A stretch of 50,491 nucleotides of DNA from Bacteroidota bacterium. GTDB taxonomy: Bacteria > Bacteroidota > JABWAT01. Each line of letters opens with the position of its first letter. Position 1 is the stretch's first letter. Positions 35,099 through 43,208 of the stretch are shown here, one piece after another. The notes under the pieces are model-generated. The model did not search any database. It was not told the origin of the DNA and saw only the letters and a list, made by a program, of their open reading frames with translations. Made by a program: the position numbers and the translations under genes. Location of the stretch: assembly GCA_023151185.1 (NCBI GenBank), contig JAKLJL010000015.1, forward strand, positions 1 through 50,491, given 5' to 3'.

Positions 35099-36277
35099 TT
35101 GATTGCCATACGGGATAACACCACCGATTACTTTGTTATGAAAGATCATGCTTCGGCTTGGCTCAGCACAGGCCTGGGTTCAACCCGGGTTGCCTTCAAC
35201 GGTACAACTGGGGCAGTGGTGGCCTATTTTGATTACTCGCCGTTTGGAAAAACGGCCCGTTCTTTTGAATCCGGCACAATTGTGAAGTACACTTACACGG
35301 GACAGGAGAAAGACCCGGAAACCGGGCTGATGAACTATAAGGCAAGAATGTACGACCCGAACATTGGTCGGTTCTACGCCATGGATCCTGCAGGCCAGAC
35401 ACCTTCCTTTTATAATTACTGTGGCAATAACCCGGTAAACTTTACGGATCCGAGTGGGGAGTTCTTTATAATTGATTCATGGATTGTTGGCTTTATAGAT
35501 GGTTTTTTTAAAAAGGGGAGCAATCGATTTGGTAACGCATGGGATGAAGCAACAAACCGTTCAAAAAATGATGCGAAAATTTGGGGTGGGCTCTTTACCA
35601 CAGACCCGAATAAATCTTTTGGCGGAAGAATTTGGGAGTTTATTTCCAGACTTACCTGGCAATTGCCACAGACAGTTGGCGGGTTTGTTACGGGACAAAG
35701 CATGAATACCTTTGGGTTTAAAGGATTTCTTGGGGGTGGTGTAGAATCAGTCGACTATAAATATGGCTCTACAGTTGTTAAAACTAGAGATGATAATTGG
35801 GGTGCATTTACACAGGGCAGTTTTATAATAGGTGACAACAATATTGAAGCTGACCCAAATAATTCCCTTTTTCAGCACGAGTATGGTCATTATATTCAAA
35901 GCCAGGATATGGGCTTGGCCTATTACCCACGGGTAGGAATTCCGAGTATTCTGAGTAATGGGGAACATTCCTTCAATGAGGTTGAACAAGATGCAAACCG
36001 AAGAGCGTTTCTATATTTTAATGAAAATGTATCAGGGTTTTATGATGTTAACCAATTTGACGGAAAAGGCTGGAATTTTAAAAGAAATCCTTTAGATATT
36101 TATGGTAATAAGGATCGTTATAATTATGCCATTGTTGACTATAAAAACCCAGAACACAGAAGGTTATTAAATAATTTAAGAATTCATTCTAAATGGTATG
36201 ACTATGCCTCATGGGGAATTCCCGTGCTGGGACCGGTCTTTGTTGGGCTTTATAATAAACATCACTACAATAAATGA
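35099..36277 (+). CDS. Orphan RHS-core fragment with a metalloprotease-like toxin C-terminus
   Basis: The frame has only a TTG (35099) as possible start and no ribosome site. Residues ~15-120 are the end of an RHS-repeat-associated core: GLGSTRVAFN, YFDYSPFG, YTGQEKDPETGLMNYKARMYDP, GRFYAMDP and finally NNPVNFTDPSG. In RHS polymorphic toxins the toxin follows this core. Here the remaining ~270 residues carry HEYGH (260-264), a zinc-metalloprotease HExxH motif, with glutamates (294, 296) further on that could be the third ligand. The region 35460-36277 is AT-rich. A full RHS protein would have thousands of bases before this point; they are absent, so this is probably a silent cassette that could be joined to a full-length RHS gene by recombination in the conserved core. 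Followed after seven bases by lipoprotein B. The protease activity is a prediction from the motif only. Confidence 0.78.
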   Translation: MIAIRDNTTDYFVMKDHASAWLSTGLGSTRVAFNGTTGAVVAYFDYSPFGKTARSFESGTIVKYTYTGQEKDPETGLMNYKARMYDPNIGRFYAMDPAGQTPSFYNYCGNNPVNFTDPSGEFFIIDSWIVGFIDGFFKKGSNRFGNAWDEATNRSKNDAKIWGGLFTTDPNKSFGGRIWEFISRLTWQLPQTVGGFVTGQSMNTFGFKGFLGGGVESVDYKYGSTVVKTRDDNWGAFTQGSFIIGDNNIEADPNNSLFQHEYGHYIQSQDMGLAYYPRVGIPSILSNGEHSFNEVEQDANRRAFLYFNENVSGFYDVNQFDGKGWNFKRNPLDIYGNKDRYNYAIVDYKNPEHRRLLNNLRIHSKWYDYASWGIPVLGPVFVGLYNKHHYNK

Positions 36278-36756
36278 GGTTATCATGAAAAACACTATCG
36301 GGTTATTTATTATATTTTATTTACTGAATGCTGGATCATGTGAACCTGATGGGCACGATACCATTACAATTATCAATCATTCACCTGATACAGTAATCTT
36401 TGCATCAATATTTTATTATGCAAGTGATCCGAACTTAATATATATTGGTGGTGATTATGTAAAAAACGGTGGGAGCATTGATTGGCAAATCCGTGGATCC
36501 TATGAAGATGAAATTTCCGATGAAAAACCATTTTCCTTTTTAGTTGTAAACCCGCACAAGTACAACCCAACCGGTGTTTTTTACCCGAGGGATTCTTTGT
36601 ACGTTAAAAATGAGATCTTAAAAAAATACACCTTAACACTACGTGATTTGGATTCAGCCAACTGGAAAATAACCTATACGGGAAAATAAGGTTGGATTTA
36701 TGTGGAGCAGCAGGAACCGAAACCATCCGGCAGTATATTTACGGGCCAACCGGGTT
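36263..36756 (+). repeat. Direct repeat, copy 2 (lipoprotein plus RHS junction)
   Basis: Second copy of the repeat at 34607-35100. It begins within the last codons of the toxin-like gene and ends at the RHS-core words Y-G-P-T-G-L, after which the two copies diverge. Confidence 0.9.
36285..36689 (+). CDS. Small lipoprotein B, putative cognate immunity protein
   Basis: A 134-residue lipoprotein with signal MKNTIGLFIIFYLLNAGSC, paralogue of the gene at 34629. It starts seven bases after the toxin-like gene, the position expected for a cognate immunity gene, with GAGG upstream of the ATG. The ends match lipoprotein A almost exactly; the central part (about residues 40-75) differs, with YYASDPNLIYIGG in place of SGYGGDTNKINLGG. 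No domain is recognised. If it is an immunity protein, its outer- or inner-membrane lipid anchor would place it in the periplasm, the compartment where a metalloprotease toxin would act. Confidence 0.78.
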   Translation: MKNTIGLFIIFYLLNAGSCEPDGHDTITIINHSPDTVIFASIFYYASDPNLIYIGGDYVKNGGSIDWQIRGSYEDEISDEKPFSFLVVNPHKYNPTGVFYPRDSLYVKNEILKKYTLTLRDLDSANWKITYTGK

Positions 36757-36838
36757 ACTCACCGCTGATGGGACAGCAGAACCGACCACACACCCTATCT
36801 GGACTCCCGTTTTTCATCCCAACGGATGGGGAAACTGA
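36692..36838 (+). pseudogene. Second RHS-core remnant
   Basis: The frame reads LDLCGAAGTETIRQYIYGPTGL, clearly the same core junction as at 35036 but without the nonsense change. After about 36756 it continues with unrelated codons (LTADGTAEP...) to a TGA at 36836-36838. There is no start codon or ribosome site. Its tail overlaps the 3' end of the histidine kinase gene on the other strand. It is best read as the opening of a third cassette whose toxin has been lost. Confidence 0.7.
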
Positions 36839-39800
36839 TAACAACCGTGGTGCCCTTATCCGGTTCAGAGGTAACCGAAATGGTGCCCCCGTGGTAGTGC
36901 AGAATCTGATAGGCGATGGATAACCCAAGGCCTTTGTTCTTCCCAACTGGCCGGGTGGTGAAAAACGGATCGAAAATACGGGCCAGGGTTTTGGCATCCA
37001 TCCCGTGTCCGGTATCCGAAATCGTCAGACGGATCCGGTCACCGGCAGCTTCTGTCCGGACGGAAATTGTCCCCGATTCTGCAATGGATTCGGCTGAATT
37101 AACCAGCACGTTCATCAGCACCTGGTTGATCTGGCCGGGGAAGCCTTCCATTTCGGGAAGGGGCTGCAGATCAGTTTCCACCCGAATCCGGGTTCCGGTC
37201 AGGTTTGAAAGCAGGAGCAGGGTTGAATCGAGACATTCGTTCAGATTCAGCTTTTTGACTTCATTTTCTTCGAGTCGGCTGAACGTTTTCAGGGACTGAA
37301 CGATGTCCATGGTCCGGATGGTGCCCGATTCAATACCTTCGAGCAACTGATGAATTTCTCCGGCAAGTTCACCCGGGTTACCTGCCCGGATCAGGTCTCT
37401 GATGGTGTCATTCTGCCGGTCAGGTGTCTCCTCTGAACCGGTAACAGCTTCCACTTGACGGATGAGTTCCATCAGATCAGCCACGTCCTGACGGAGTGGC
37501 GGAACTGCACTGCGGATGAAATTGACCGGGTTGTTGATCTCATGGGCAATTCCACCGGTCAGAATCCCCAGTGAAGCCATTTTTTCGGACTGAACCAATT
37601 GGGTCTGGACTGATTGAAGGTCGGCCAGGGCCGTTTGAAGTTCGGCTGTCCGGCTGGTAACCCGCTGTTCCAGAATTTCAGTTTCCCGCCGGTAGGCATT
37701 GACCCGGTACATCACCACTCCCCAGATCGCAAATCCGGCCAGAAAGACGTAAACTGCAATCATGTACCAGGACCGGTACCAGGGCGGCAGAATGGTAAAG
37801 GTGACGGCAGAAACCAGCGTATCCCCGCCGCCGGGTGTAAGTCCGGCAACCTCGAAGGTATACCGGCCTTCGGGCAGGTTGGTATATTCCTTTTCCCTGA
37901 CCGGTGCCCAGGCCGACCAGTCTGATTCAAATCCGTCGAGACGGAACCTGCACAACGGCTGATCGGTAATGTAATCGGGGCAGGAGAAATAAAACCGGAT
38001 CCCCTTTCCGGAATAAGGGATAATTACCGGATTGGGTAACGAGCCCGGTGAATAAAACTGCTGCCGTCCTGCAACAGAAAGACGGGAAATCAGGGGTTTT
38101 ATGGCTGGTGACGGCAGGTTGGTTTCCGAAATCTGAACCCTGAAAAGTCCTTCTGTTCCGCCAATCCAGACTGCCCCTGAGGCTTCGGGGTAAATTGCCC
38201 AGAATTCCATCAGCGGAAGCCTTCTGAACAGGTCATTGGCTGCCGGTAAAAATCCTGACGGCGTTTTTTGAAGCCAATACCGGGTATCCGAGAAAAAATC
38301 TCCCGACGGTGAAACTGCCAGGCGGTAGGTCGACTGGTTAACCGGAAGTCCGGGGAAGAGGTGGCCGGCCGGGATAAACCGGTTTTCTGCCGGTTGAAAA
38401 ACATACAGTCCGGACTGGGTTGCTGCGATGAGGCCAACCGGAAAGGAATAAATCTGAAGGAAATTTTCGCCGGGGAGTCCATCGGCAGAAGTATAATAAA
38501 CCGGTGTTGAAGAATGGGTTTGTGCGCCGGGATCTTCCGGTAACCTGATCAGTCCGTTCAGCCGGGTGGATGCCCAGATTCTGCCATCCTGAGCAAGGGC
38601 AAGCTGGGTGATTTCATCCTCAATTTCCGGAAAAATACGGCGGTTGCCACCCGGGCCAACGACTTTAAGTCCGGACCGGAGTCCGCAGAAAAGAGTCTTT
38701 CCAGCAGGAAGCAGGGAGTTGACCGGTTCTTCGAAAACCCGGGTCAGTTTATCACCCTGAAGCTTGTACAACCCGTAATTGGTAGCTGCATACAGGGATC
38801 CGTTCAGTTCTGCCAGTTTCCAGATCTGAGTTTCAGGAATATCGAGTTTTTCGGCGGTTGTTCCAGGTATTTTAAACAGGCCCGAGCCGGTTGCGGCATA
38901 TAAAATACCCTGGAACCGGATCAGGTCATAAATGCTTCCGTCGAGTCCCAGAGATTCATCCCAGTAGCTGATTGGGGACCGGAATTCGACCCGGGTAATT
39001 CCCCGTTCGTGAGACATCCAGAGCAGCCCCTGGCGGTCTTCATAAACATGGTACACTTTATTTTCACGCAGGCCCCGCTGCTTATTCAGGATTTCGGCAA
39101 TGGATCCGTCCTGATTCAAAATCAGAACTCCGCCGAGCAGCGTCGGAAACGCCATTTTCCCGTCGGACAGGCGAAGTCCGTTATAAATCCGGTTTTCGGT
39201 GATAAAGGTTCCGGCTTCGGGAAAAACCGGATCAGCGGTGCCGGAGTCGGGGTTCAGCCGCCAGAAGCCAGAGGTACGGGAGGCTGCCAGCAGGCTGCCG
39301 CCGGGGAGATCAAGAAGAGAAAAGACATCTTCGCTTCCAAACCGGTCACCCCCGGGGAGCGGAACCAGGGCACCGTTTCTGATTTCGGCAAGGCCGGTGG
39401 CTTTTTCCCGGATGATAACTTTCCCGCGGGCAAGCCATCCGTTCTGAATCTGCGTTTTTGTCCGGATGATGGTAATAACCGTATCCCGAACCTGAAGAAC
39501 GGCCTGCGGGGTAATAAAGAAAACCAAATCGCCGGAAATAAGGATTTTCCGGACAACGGTAAATCTGAAGGATGAATCGGGCAGATACCGGTACCAGGAA
39601 GTGAAAACCGGTTTCCCGTTTGGCAGCCGGGTCAGTTTTCCGAATTCATCTTCAGCACCGGCCCAGATCGACCCCTCAGGACCCGTGGCAATTGCTCTGA
39701 CGGATGAACTGTCTTTTGAGACCGGAATCAGGGTCCAGTAAAATCCGTCAAAACAAAGAATCCCGTCATTGTTGGCGAAATATAACACACCAGCTGAGTC

Positions 39801-39959
39801 CTGCACGGTGCCCCAGTTCTGGTTGGCGGCATGAAAATCACGGAGGGTATAAACTGTGGAAAACTGTTTGCCAAGTTCTGTCCCGGTGGCACTGTCCGAT
39901 AATAAGGAAAGGAAGGCCCAGGAAATAAGGAAGGTAAGGATGTGACAGTGTCTGGTCAT
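36795..39959 (-). CDS. Beta-propeller hybrid sensor histidine kinase
   Basis: A 1054-residue membrane sensor. I use the ATG at 39959, giving a signal peptide (MTRHCHILTFLISWAFLSLL...). The periplasmic part holds two-component-regulator propeller repeats (GILCFDGFYWTLIPVSKDS, GLLWMSHERGITRVEF, DGRIWASTRLNGLIRLPED) and a Y_Y_Y-type domain (RFRLDGFESDWSAW...YTNLPEGRYTFEVAG). One helix follows (WYMIAVYVFLAGFAIWGVVMY), then a coiled linker, the phosphoacceptor GGIAHEINNPVNF, and an ATPase with NVLVNSAESI, DTGHGMDAK, FDPFFTTRPVGKNKGLGLS and PDKGTTVVISF. It should autophosphorylate on the His after sensing a periplasmic signal. No receiver domain or response-regulator gene lies beside it. The mRNA may be leaderless. 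Its 3' end abuts the RHS island. Confidence 0.92.
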   Translation of the reverse strand: MTRHCHILTFLISWAFLSLLSDSATGTELGKQFSTVYTLRDFHAANQNWGTVQDSAGVLYFANNDGILCFDGFYWTLIPVSKDSSSVRAIATGPEGSIWAGAEDEFGKLTRLPNGKPVFTSWYRYLPDSSFRFTVVRKILISGDLVFFITPQAVLQVRDTVITIIRTKTQIQNGWLARGKVIIREKATGLAEIRNGALVPLPGGDRFGSEDVFSLLDLPGGSLLAASRTSGFWRLNPDSGTADPVFPEAGTFITENRIYNGLRLSDGKMAFPTLLGGVLILNQDGSIAEILNKQRGLRENKVYHVYEDRQGLLWMSHERGITRVEFRSPISYWDESLGLDGSIYDLIRFQGILYAATGSGLFKIPGTTAEKLDIPETQIWKLAELNGSLYAATNYGLYKLQGDKLTRVFEEPVNSLLPAGKTLFCGLRSGLKVVGPGGNRRIFPEIEDEITQLALAQDGRIWASTRLNGLIRLPEDPGAQTHSSTPVYYTSADGLPGENFLQIYSFPVGLIAATQSGLYVFQPAENRFIPAGHLFPGLPVNQSTYRLAVSPSGDFFSDTRYWLQKTPSGFLPAANDLFRRLPLMEFWAIYPEASGAVWIGGTEGLFRVQISETNLPSPAIKPLISRLSVAGRQQFYSPGSLPNPVIIPYSGKGIRFYFSCPDYITDQPLCRFRLDGFESDWSAWAPVREKEYTNLPEGRYTFEVAGLTPGGGDTLVSAVTFTILPPWYRSWYMIAVYVFLAGFAIWGVVMYRVNAYRRETEILEQRVTSRTAELQTALADLQSVQTQLVQSEKMASLGILTGGIAHEINNPVNFIRSAVPPLRQDVADLMELIRQVEAVTGSEETPDRQNDTIRDLIRAGNPGELAGEIHQLLEGIESGTIRTMDIVQSLKTFSRLEENEVKKLNLNECLDSTLLLLSNLTGTRIRVETDLQPLPEMEGFPGQINQVLMNVLVNSAESIAESGTISVRTEAAGDRIRLTISDTGHGMDAKTLARIFDPFFTTRPVGKNKGLGLSIAYQILHYHGGTISVTSEPDKGTTVVISFPIRWDEKRESR

Positions 39960-39964
39960 AATCT

Positions 39965-39996
39965 TTAAATTAACCAAGACAGCGGGTTTAATCAAA
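39965..39996 (-). promoter_or_regulatory. Candidate Bacteroidota-type promoter of the kinase gene
   Basis: On the minus strand TTTG (39996-39993) is followed after exactly 20 bases by TAATTTAA (39972-39965). Transcription would begin about where the ATG at 39959 lies, so the transcript would have almost no leader. Confidence 0.45.
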
Positions 39997-40008
39997 ACCG
40001 GATTGGGA

Positions 40009-40046
40009 AAAGAACCGCAGGAACCTGCAACAGCAGGTCTCTGCGG
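40009..40046 (-). terminator. Terminator of the rarA-to-DUF2231 gene run
   Basis: On the minus strand CCGCAG and CTGCGG (40041-40046 and 40015-40020) enclose ACCTGC/GCAGGT, making a stem with one small internal loop and a four-base loop, followed by TTCTTTT. Confidence 0.6.
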
Positions 40047-40060
40047 CTTAACAGAAAGAG

Positions 40061-40894
40061 TTACTGAAGGGTTTTTACGTAATCGCTTTTCGGAAACAGT
40101 TCGGTGAGACGTTGCTTAACCGCAGTCTGGCCGAGTGAATCATTCAGGGCGGTGTAAGCTTTATATTTGGCTACCAGGGCATCATAATACTGCTGGCTTT
40201 GAGGATCCCTGAGCAGATTCAGAGTCTGATCCAGAATTGTAAGGGCTTCTTTCGGACTGTTTAACTGCTGGAACAGAAACTGGGCCTGCATGATTTTGAA
40301 ATCGGTATTTTCGGGAAGCTGAATTTCGATTTCCCGGAAAAGGGAAATAACGGCCGGGATGTCATTTTTCTCGATCAGGTACTGAATCCGGCTATAATAA
40401 AAGGCATAGGATTGACGCTGGATGGATTCACTGGTCTGGGCTCTTACCGAACCGCTGACGTGGTAATCATAAACCAGGTCGCCGCCTTTGTTTCCGGTCA
40501 TCAGAACGGAAAAAGTACACCAGACACCACCGGCGAGAACCAGAAAATAACTGACATCCTTGTTAAACCTCAGGGCAGAATCCTTAAACCGGATGTAGAG
40601 GAAAGTCAGAACGGAAAGCAGCAGGGCAGACCATTGTGAAATCATGGCCCAGTCTTCGTGGGCTTCGATCGGGTCATGAATTCCCGGAATGCCACCAACC
40701 AGAGATTCTGCCTGATGGCCCGAAAAGGAAGACAGGAACAGAGACAGGGTTGCGAAAACAAACAGTGTAAGTGAGGTATTCAGCAGCCATTCCTGCCAGG
40801 TGAACCGGTAAATCAGTAGTACCAGAAGTCCGGCCGGGATCAGGGCAACCGAAAAGTGGGCAAGTACCGGGTGAAGTTCAGCGAACCATTGCAT
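40061..40894 (-). CDS. DUF2231 membrane protein with helical C-terminal domain
   Basis: A 277-residue protein. The first half has four membrane segments and a DUF2231-like opening (ELHPVLAHFSVALIPAGLLVLLI; the histidines in HP..AHF are conserved in the family, which is suspected of haem or metal binding). The second half is helical and resembles TPR-type repeats (SLFREIEIQLPENTDFKIMQAQFLFQQLNSPKEALTIL). No enzymatic role is known. It starts 85 bases after serB and is the last gene of the minus-strand run, with a terminator after it. A small inverted repeat lies in the gap upstream. Confidence 0.75.
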   Translation of the reverse strand: MQWFAELHPVLAHFSVALIPAGLLVLLIYRFTWQEWLLNTSLTLFVFATLSLFLSSFSGHQAESLVGGIPGIHDPIEAHEDWAMISQWSALLLSVLTFLYIRFKDSALRFNKDVSYFLVLAGGVWCTFSVLMTGNKGGDLVYDYHVSGSVRAQTSESIQRQSYAFYYSRIQYLIEKNDIPAVISLFREIEIQLPENTDFKIMQAQFLFQQLNSPKEALTILDQTLNLLRDPQSQQYYDALVAKYKAYTALNDSLGQTAVKQRLTELFPKSDYVKTLQ

Positions 40895-40944
40895 ATCGGG
40901 AGGTCTCCTTCAACTGTAGGGTGTGAAAAATCTTTAAAATACTC

Positions 40945-40962
40945 TGAATTTGAGTGAATTCA
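40945..40962. promoter_or_regulatory. Inverted repeat upstream of the DUF2231 gene
   Basis: TGAATT, six bases, AATTCA lies in the 85-base gap between serB and the DUF2231 gene, and is bracketed by AAAATAC on both sides. It may be an operator; the arms are short and AT-rich, so chance is possible. Confidence 0.25.
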
Positions 40963-40979
40963 AAATACCCCGGGACCGG

Positions 40980-42203
40980 TCAATCATCCGTCAGTTCCCG
41001 GTCACGGACGCCGATCAGATACAAAATTCCGTCGAGGCCGATGGAGGACAGGGCCTGATCTGCTGATTTTCTGACCAGGGGTTTGGCCCTGAAGGCAATT
41101 CCAAGTCCGGCAGCCGCCAGCATGGGCAGATCATTGGCTCCATCCCCGACGGCAATAACCTGTTCAAGCGAGATGGATTCCTGTTCGGCAATCTGTTTCA
41201 GGCACTCGGCCTTTTTTCTGGCATCAATAATGTCACCGGTGACTTCGCCGGTAACTTTTCCGTCCCGGATTTCAAGTTCATTGGCAAAAACGTAATCAAT
41301 GCCCAGTTTGGAAGCCAGAAAATTTCCGAAGAAGGTAAATCCGCCTGAAATAATGGCGGTTTTATACCCGAGGGACTTAAGGATGCTGATCAGGCGTTCT
41401 GCGCCCTCATTTAACTCGAGGCCCTGTGCGATGGAAGCCAGTTCAGTTTCGGGGAGCCCTTTAATCAGGCTCAGCCGCCGTCTGAGGCTTTCCCGGTAAT
41501 CGAGTTCACCCCTCATGGCAGCTTCCGTAATGGCAGCGACTTCATCACCCACCCCGGCATGACGGGCCAGTTCATCGATAACTTCGGTACTGATCAGGGT
41601 TGAATCCATATCAAACGCAACCAGACGCCGGTTCCGGCGAAACCGGTTTTCTTCCTGAAAGGCAATGTCTATTCCGTATTCATGGCTGATGTCGAGAAAT
41701 GCAGCCTTCATGGCTTTGAAATCACGGGGTTCTCCCCTGACTGAAAACTCGATGGAAGCACGGGGAAGCCGGTCGGTTTCGTTCAGCGGCGGACGTCCCG
41801 AAAGCCGGGTTATCACATCTATATTCAGTCCGTTTTCGTGGATTACTCCCGATAGCCGGGCAAGATGTTCCGCCCGGATCCGTCGGGCCAGAAGGGTGAT
41901 GATATACCGCTTTTTACCCTGATTCTGAACCCACTTTTCATACCGTTCCTCCGAAATGGGTGAAAACCGGATTTTAACGCCCAGTTCAAAGGCTTTGAAA
42001 AGTAATTCCTTCATCAGGTCATGAGACGGATTTTCGGAATGTTTCGGCAATTCAATTACCAGCCCCAGTGACAGGGAAGAATGGATCACCGACTGGCTCA
42101 TATCCAGAATGTTCACGCCCGAATCGGCTAAAACCGAACACAAGGCTGCCGTGAGGCCGGGTTTATCTTCACCGGATACCGTGACCAGCAGAATTTCCTT
42201 CAT
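40980..42203 (-). CDS. serB: Phosphoserine phosphatase with ACT-like N-terminal domains
   Basis: A 407-residue enzyme catalysing the last step of serine synthesis (phosphoserine to serine). The N-terminal ~180 residues contain two ACT-like domains (ILLVTVSGEDKPGLTAALCSVL and later ITLLARRIRAEHLARLSGVI). The HAD core follows: FDMDSTLIS (nucleophile and acid), SGGFTFFGN, and GDGANDLPML (Mg ligands). ATG 42203 is chosen because GGAAGGAAATGAG lies right before it and the protein then starts at the first ACT strand; the frame is open 48 codons further. It lies one base after the metallophosphoesterase gene, so the two are co-transcribed. Confidence 0.93.
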   Translation of the reverse strand: MKEILLVTVSGEDKPGLTAALCSVLADSGVNILDMSQSVIHSSLSLGLVIELPKHSENPSHDLMKELLFKAFELGVKIRFSPISEERYEKWVQNQGKKRYIITLLARRIRAEHLARLSGVIHENGLNIDVITRLSGRPPLNETDRLPRASIEFSVRGEPRDFKAMKAAFLDISHEYGIDIAFQEENRFRRNRRLVAFDMDSTLISTEVIDELARHAGVGDEVAAITEAAMRGELDYRESLRRRLSLIKGLPETELASIAQGLELNEGAERLISILKSLGYKTAIISGGFTFFGNFLASKLGIDYVFANELEIRDGKVTGEVTGDIIDARKKAECLKQIAEQESISLEQVIAVGDGANDLPMLAAAGLGIAFRAKPLVRKSADQALSSIGLDGILYLIGVRDRELTDD

Positions 42204-42204
42204 C

Positions 42205-43188
42205 TCATTTCCTTCCTTTAAATTCAATTTGCTGATTAATCGGGAAAACCCGGGTAAAAAGTTTGTTTCCGTCCCGGTCAAAAAAACGGAGTTCGGCCAG
42301 TTTTCTGGACACTCTGGACGAGACAAATCCGAAATCTGCCGAGGCAAAGACTGTTCTTTCTGTGCAGGTGATATCCCGTGTTTTTCCGGCTGAGCCTGAA
42401 ATCACGTAAGTGACGCCATTTTCGGGTTTCAGCAGTTCCAGATCGTGATCGTGACCGGCAAAATAGAGACTCACCCGGTTTTTTTCGAGCAGAGATTTGA
42501 GCTGGCCGGTGAGTTCTCCGGTATCACCATGCTGTCCTGAAGACCGGACCGGATGGTGGCCGAAAACGATTTTAACCGCCGCTTCCGAGTTTTTAAGACT
42601 GCTGTCCAGCCAGGCCAGTTGCAGACGGGATTCGCCGGAAGATTCATCCAGCAAGGGTTCTGTATCCAAAGCCCAGAACTGCAGGCTGTCACCGGCAGGA
42701 AAGGGAACAGAAAACGTATAGTACAACGCCGGCATCCGCCACCGGTCAGACCGGGATGTATACTCAACTTCGGCAAGAACAGTTCCGTAATGATCATGAT
42801 TTCCGGCAATGGCAAAAAACGGAATCTGAAGCGACGGCTGGGTGTAAACCAGTTCAAATGCGGTCTGCCACAAGGAATCGTGGGCAGAAGTCACGCCGGA
42901 TTCATAAAAATTGTCACCCAGGTACAGGACAAAGCGGGCCGGCAGGTTTTCAGCAACCCGGGCCATTCCTGCGGCAACTTCCTTCTGGTTAACGCCGCCG
43001 GTTCCGGCATCTCCGGCAGCCAGAAAGGATACCGGCAAGTCATCCGCAGGGAAAATGGCGGGTTCATCCGGCAGTAGAGGCGCCAGATTCCGCGTTTCAC
43101 TTTGTGCGGGAGAGGTTTCAAAACTGCAGGCCTGACTGAGAACCAATGCTGTCAGTACCGGGAAAAAATACCTGAAATGACCGGCCAT
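42205..43188 (-). CDS. Exported purple-acid-phosphatase-like metallophosphoesterase
   Basis: A 327-residue protein with an N-terminal signal ending LVLSQAC, likely a lipoprotein. The calcineurin-like metal motifs are all present: GDAGTGG, LGDNFYESG, GNHDHYG, FGHHPVRS and GHDHDLE. The GDNFYESG form with a tyrosine and the GHHP/GHDH pair resemble mammalian-type purple acid phosphatases with a two-metal centre. It should hydrolyse phosphate monoesters in the periplasm or at the surface. It has GGAGGG before the ATG and lies 20 bases after the lptD gene and one base before serB. Scavenging phosphate is a fair guess. Confidence 0.9.
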   Translation of the reverse strand: MAGHFRYFFPVLTALVLSQACSFETSPAQSETRNLAPLLPDEPAIFPADDLPVSFLAAGDAGTGGVNQKEVAAGMARVAENLPARFVLYLGDNFYESGVTSAHDSLWQTAFELVYTQPSLQIPFFAIAGNHDHYGTVLAEVEYTSRSDRWRMPALYYTFSVPFPAGDSLQFWALDTEPLLDESSGESRLQLAWLDSSLKNSEAAVKIVFGHHPVRSSGQHGDTGELTGQLKSLLEKNRVSLYFAGHDHDLELLKPENGVTYVISGSAGKTRDITCTERTVFASADFGFVSSRVSRKLAELRFFDRDGNKLFTRVFPINQQIEFKGRK

Positions 43189-43208
43189 AATTCCCTCCGG
43201 AGTTGAAA

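Larger units (their letters stand above)
34607..35100 (+). repeat. Direct repeat, copy 1 (lipoprotein plus RHS junction)
   Basis: Collinear with 36263-36756 at a constant offset of 1656 bases with no net length change. The first ~90 and the last ~230 bases are nearly identical, while the middle (about 34700-34860) has diverged strongly. The unit runs from the last codons of a toxin gene, through the whole lipoprotein gene, to the RHS-core words G-P-T-G-L. Confidence 0.9.
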
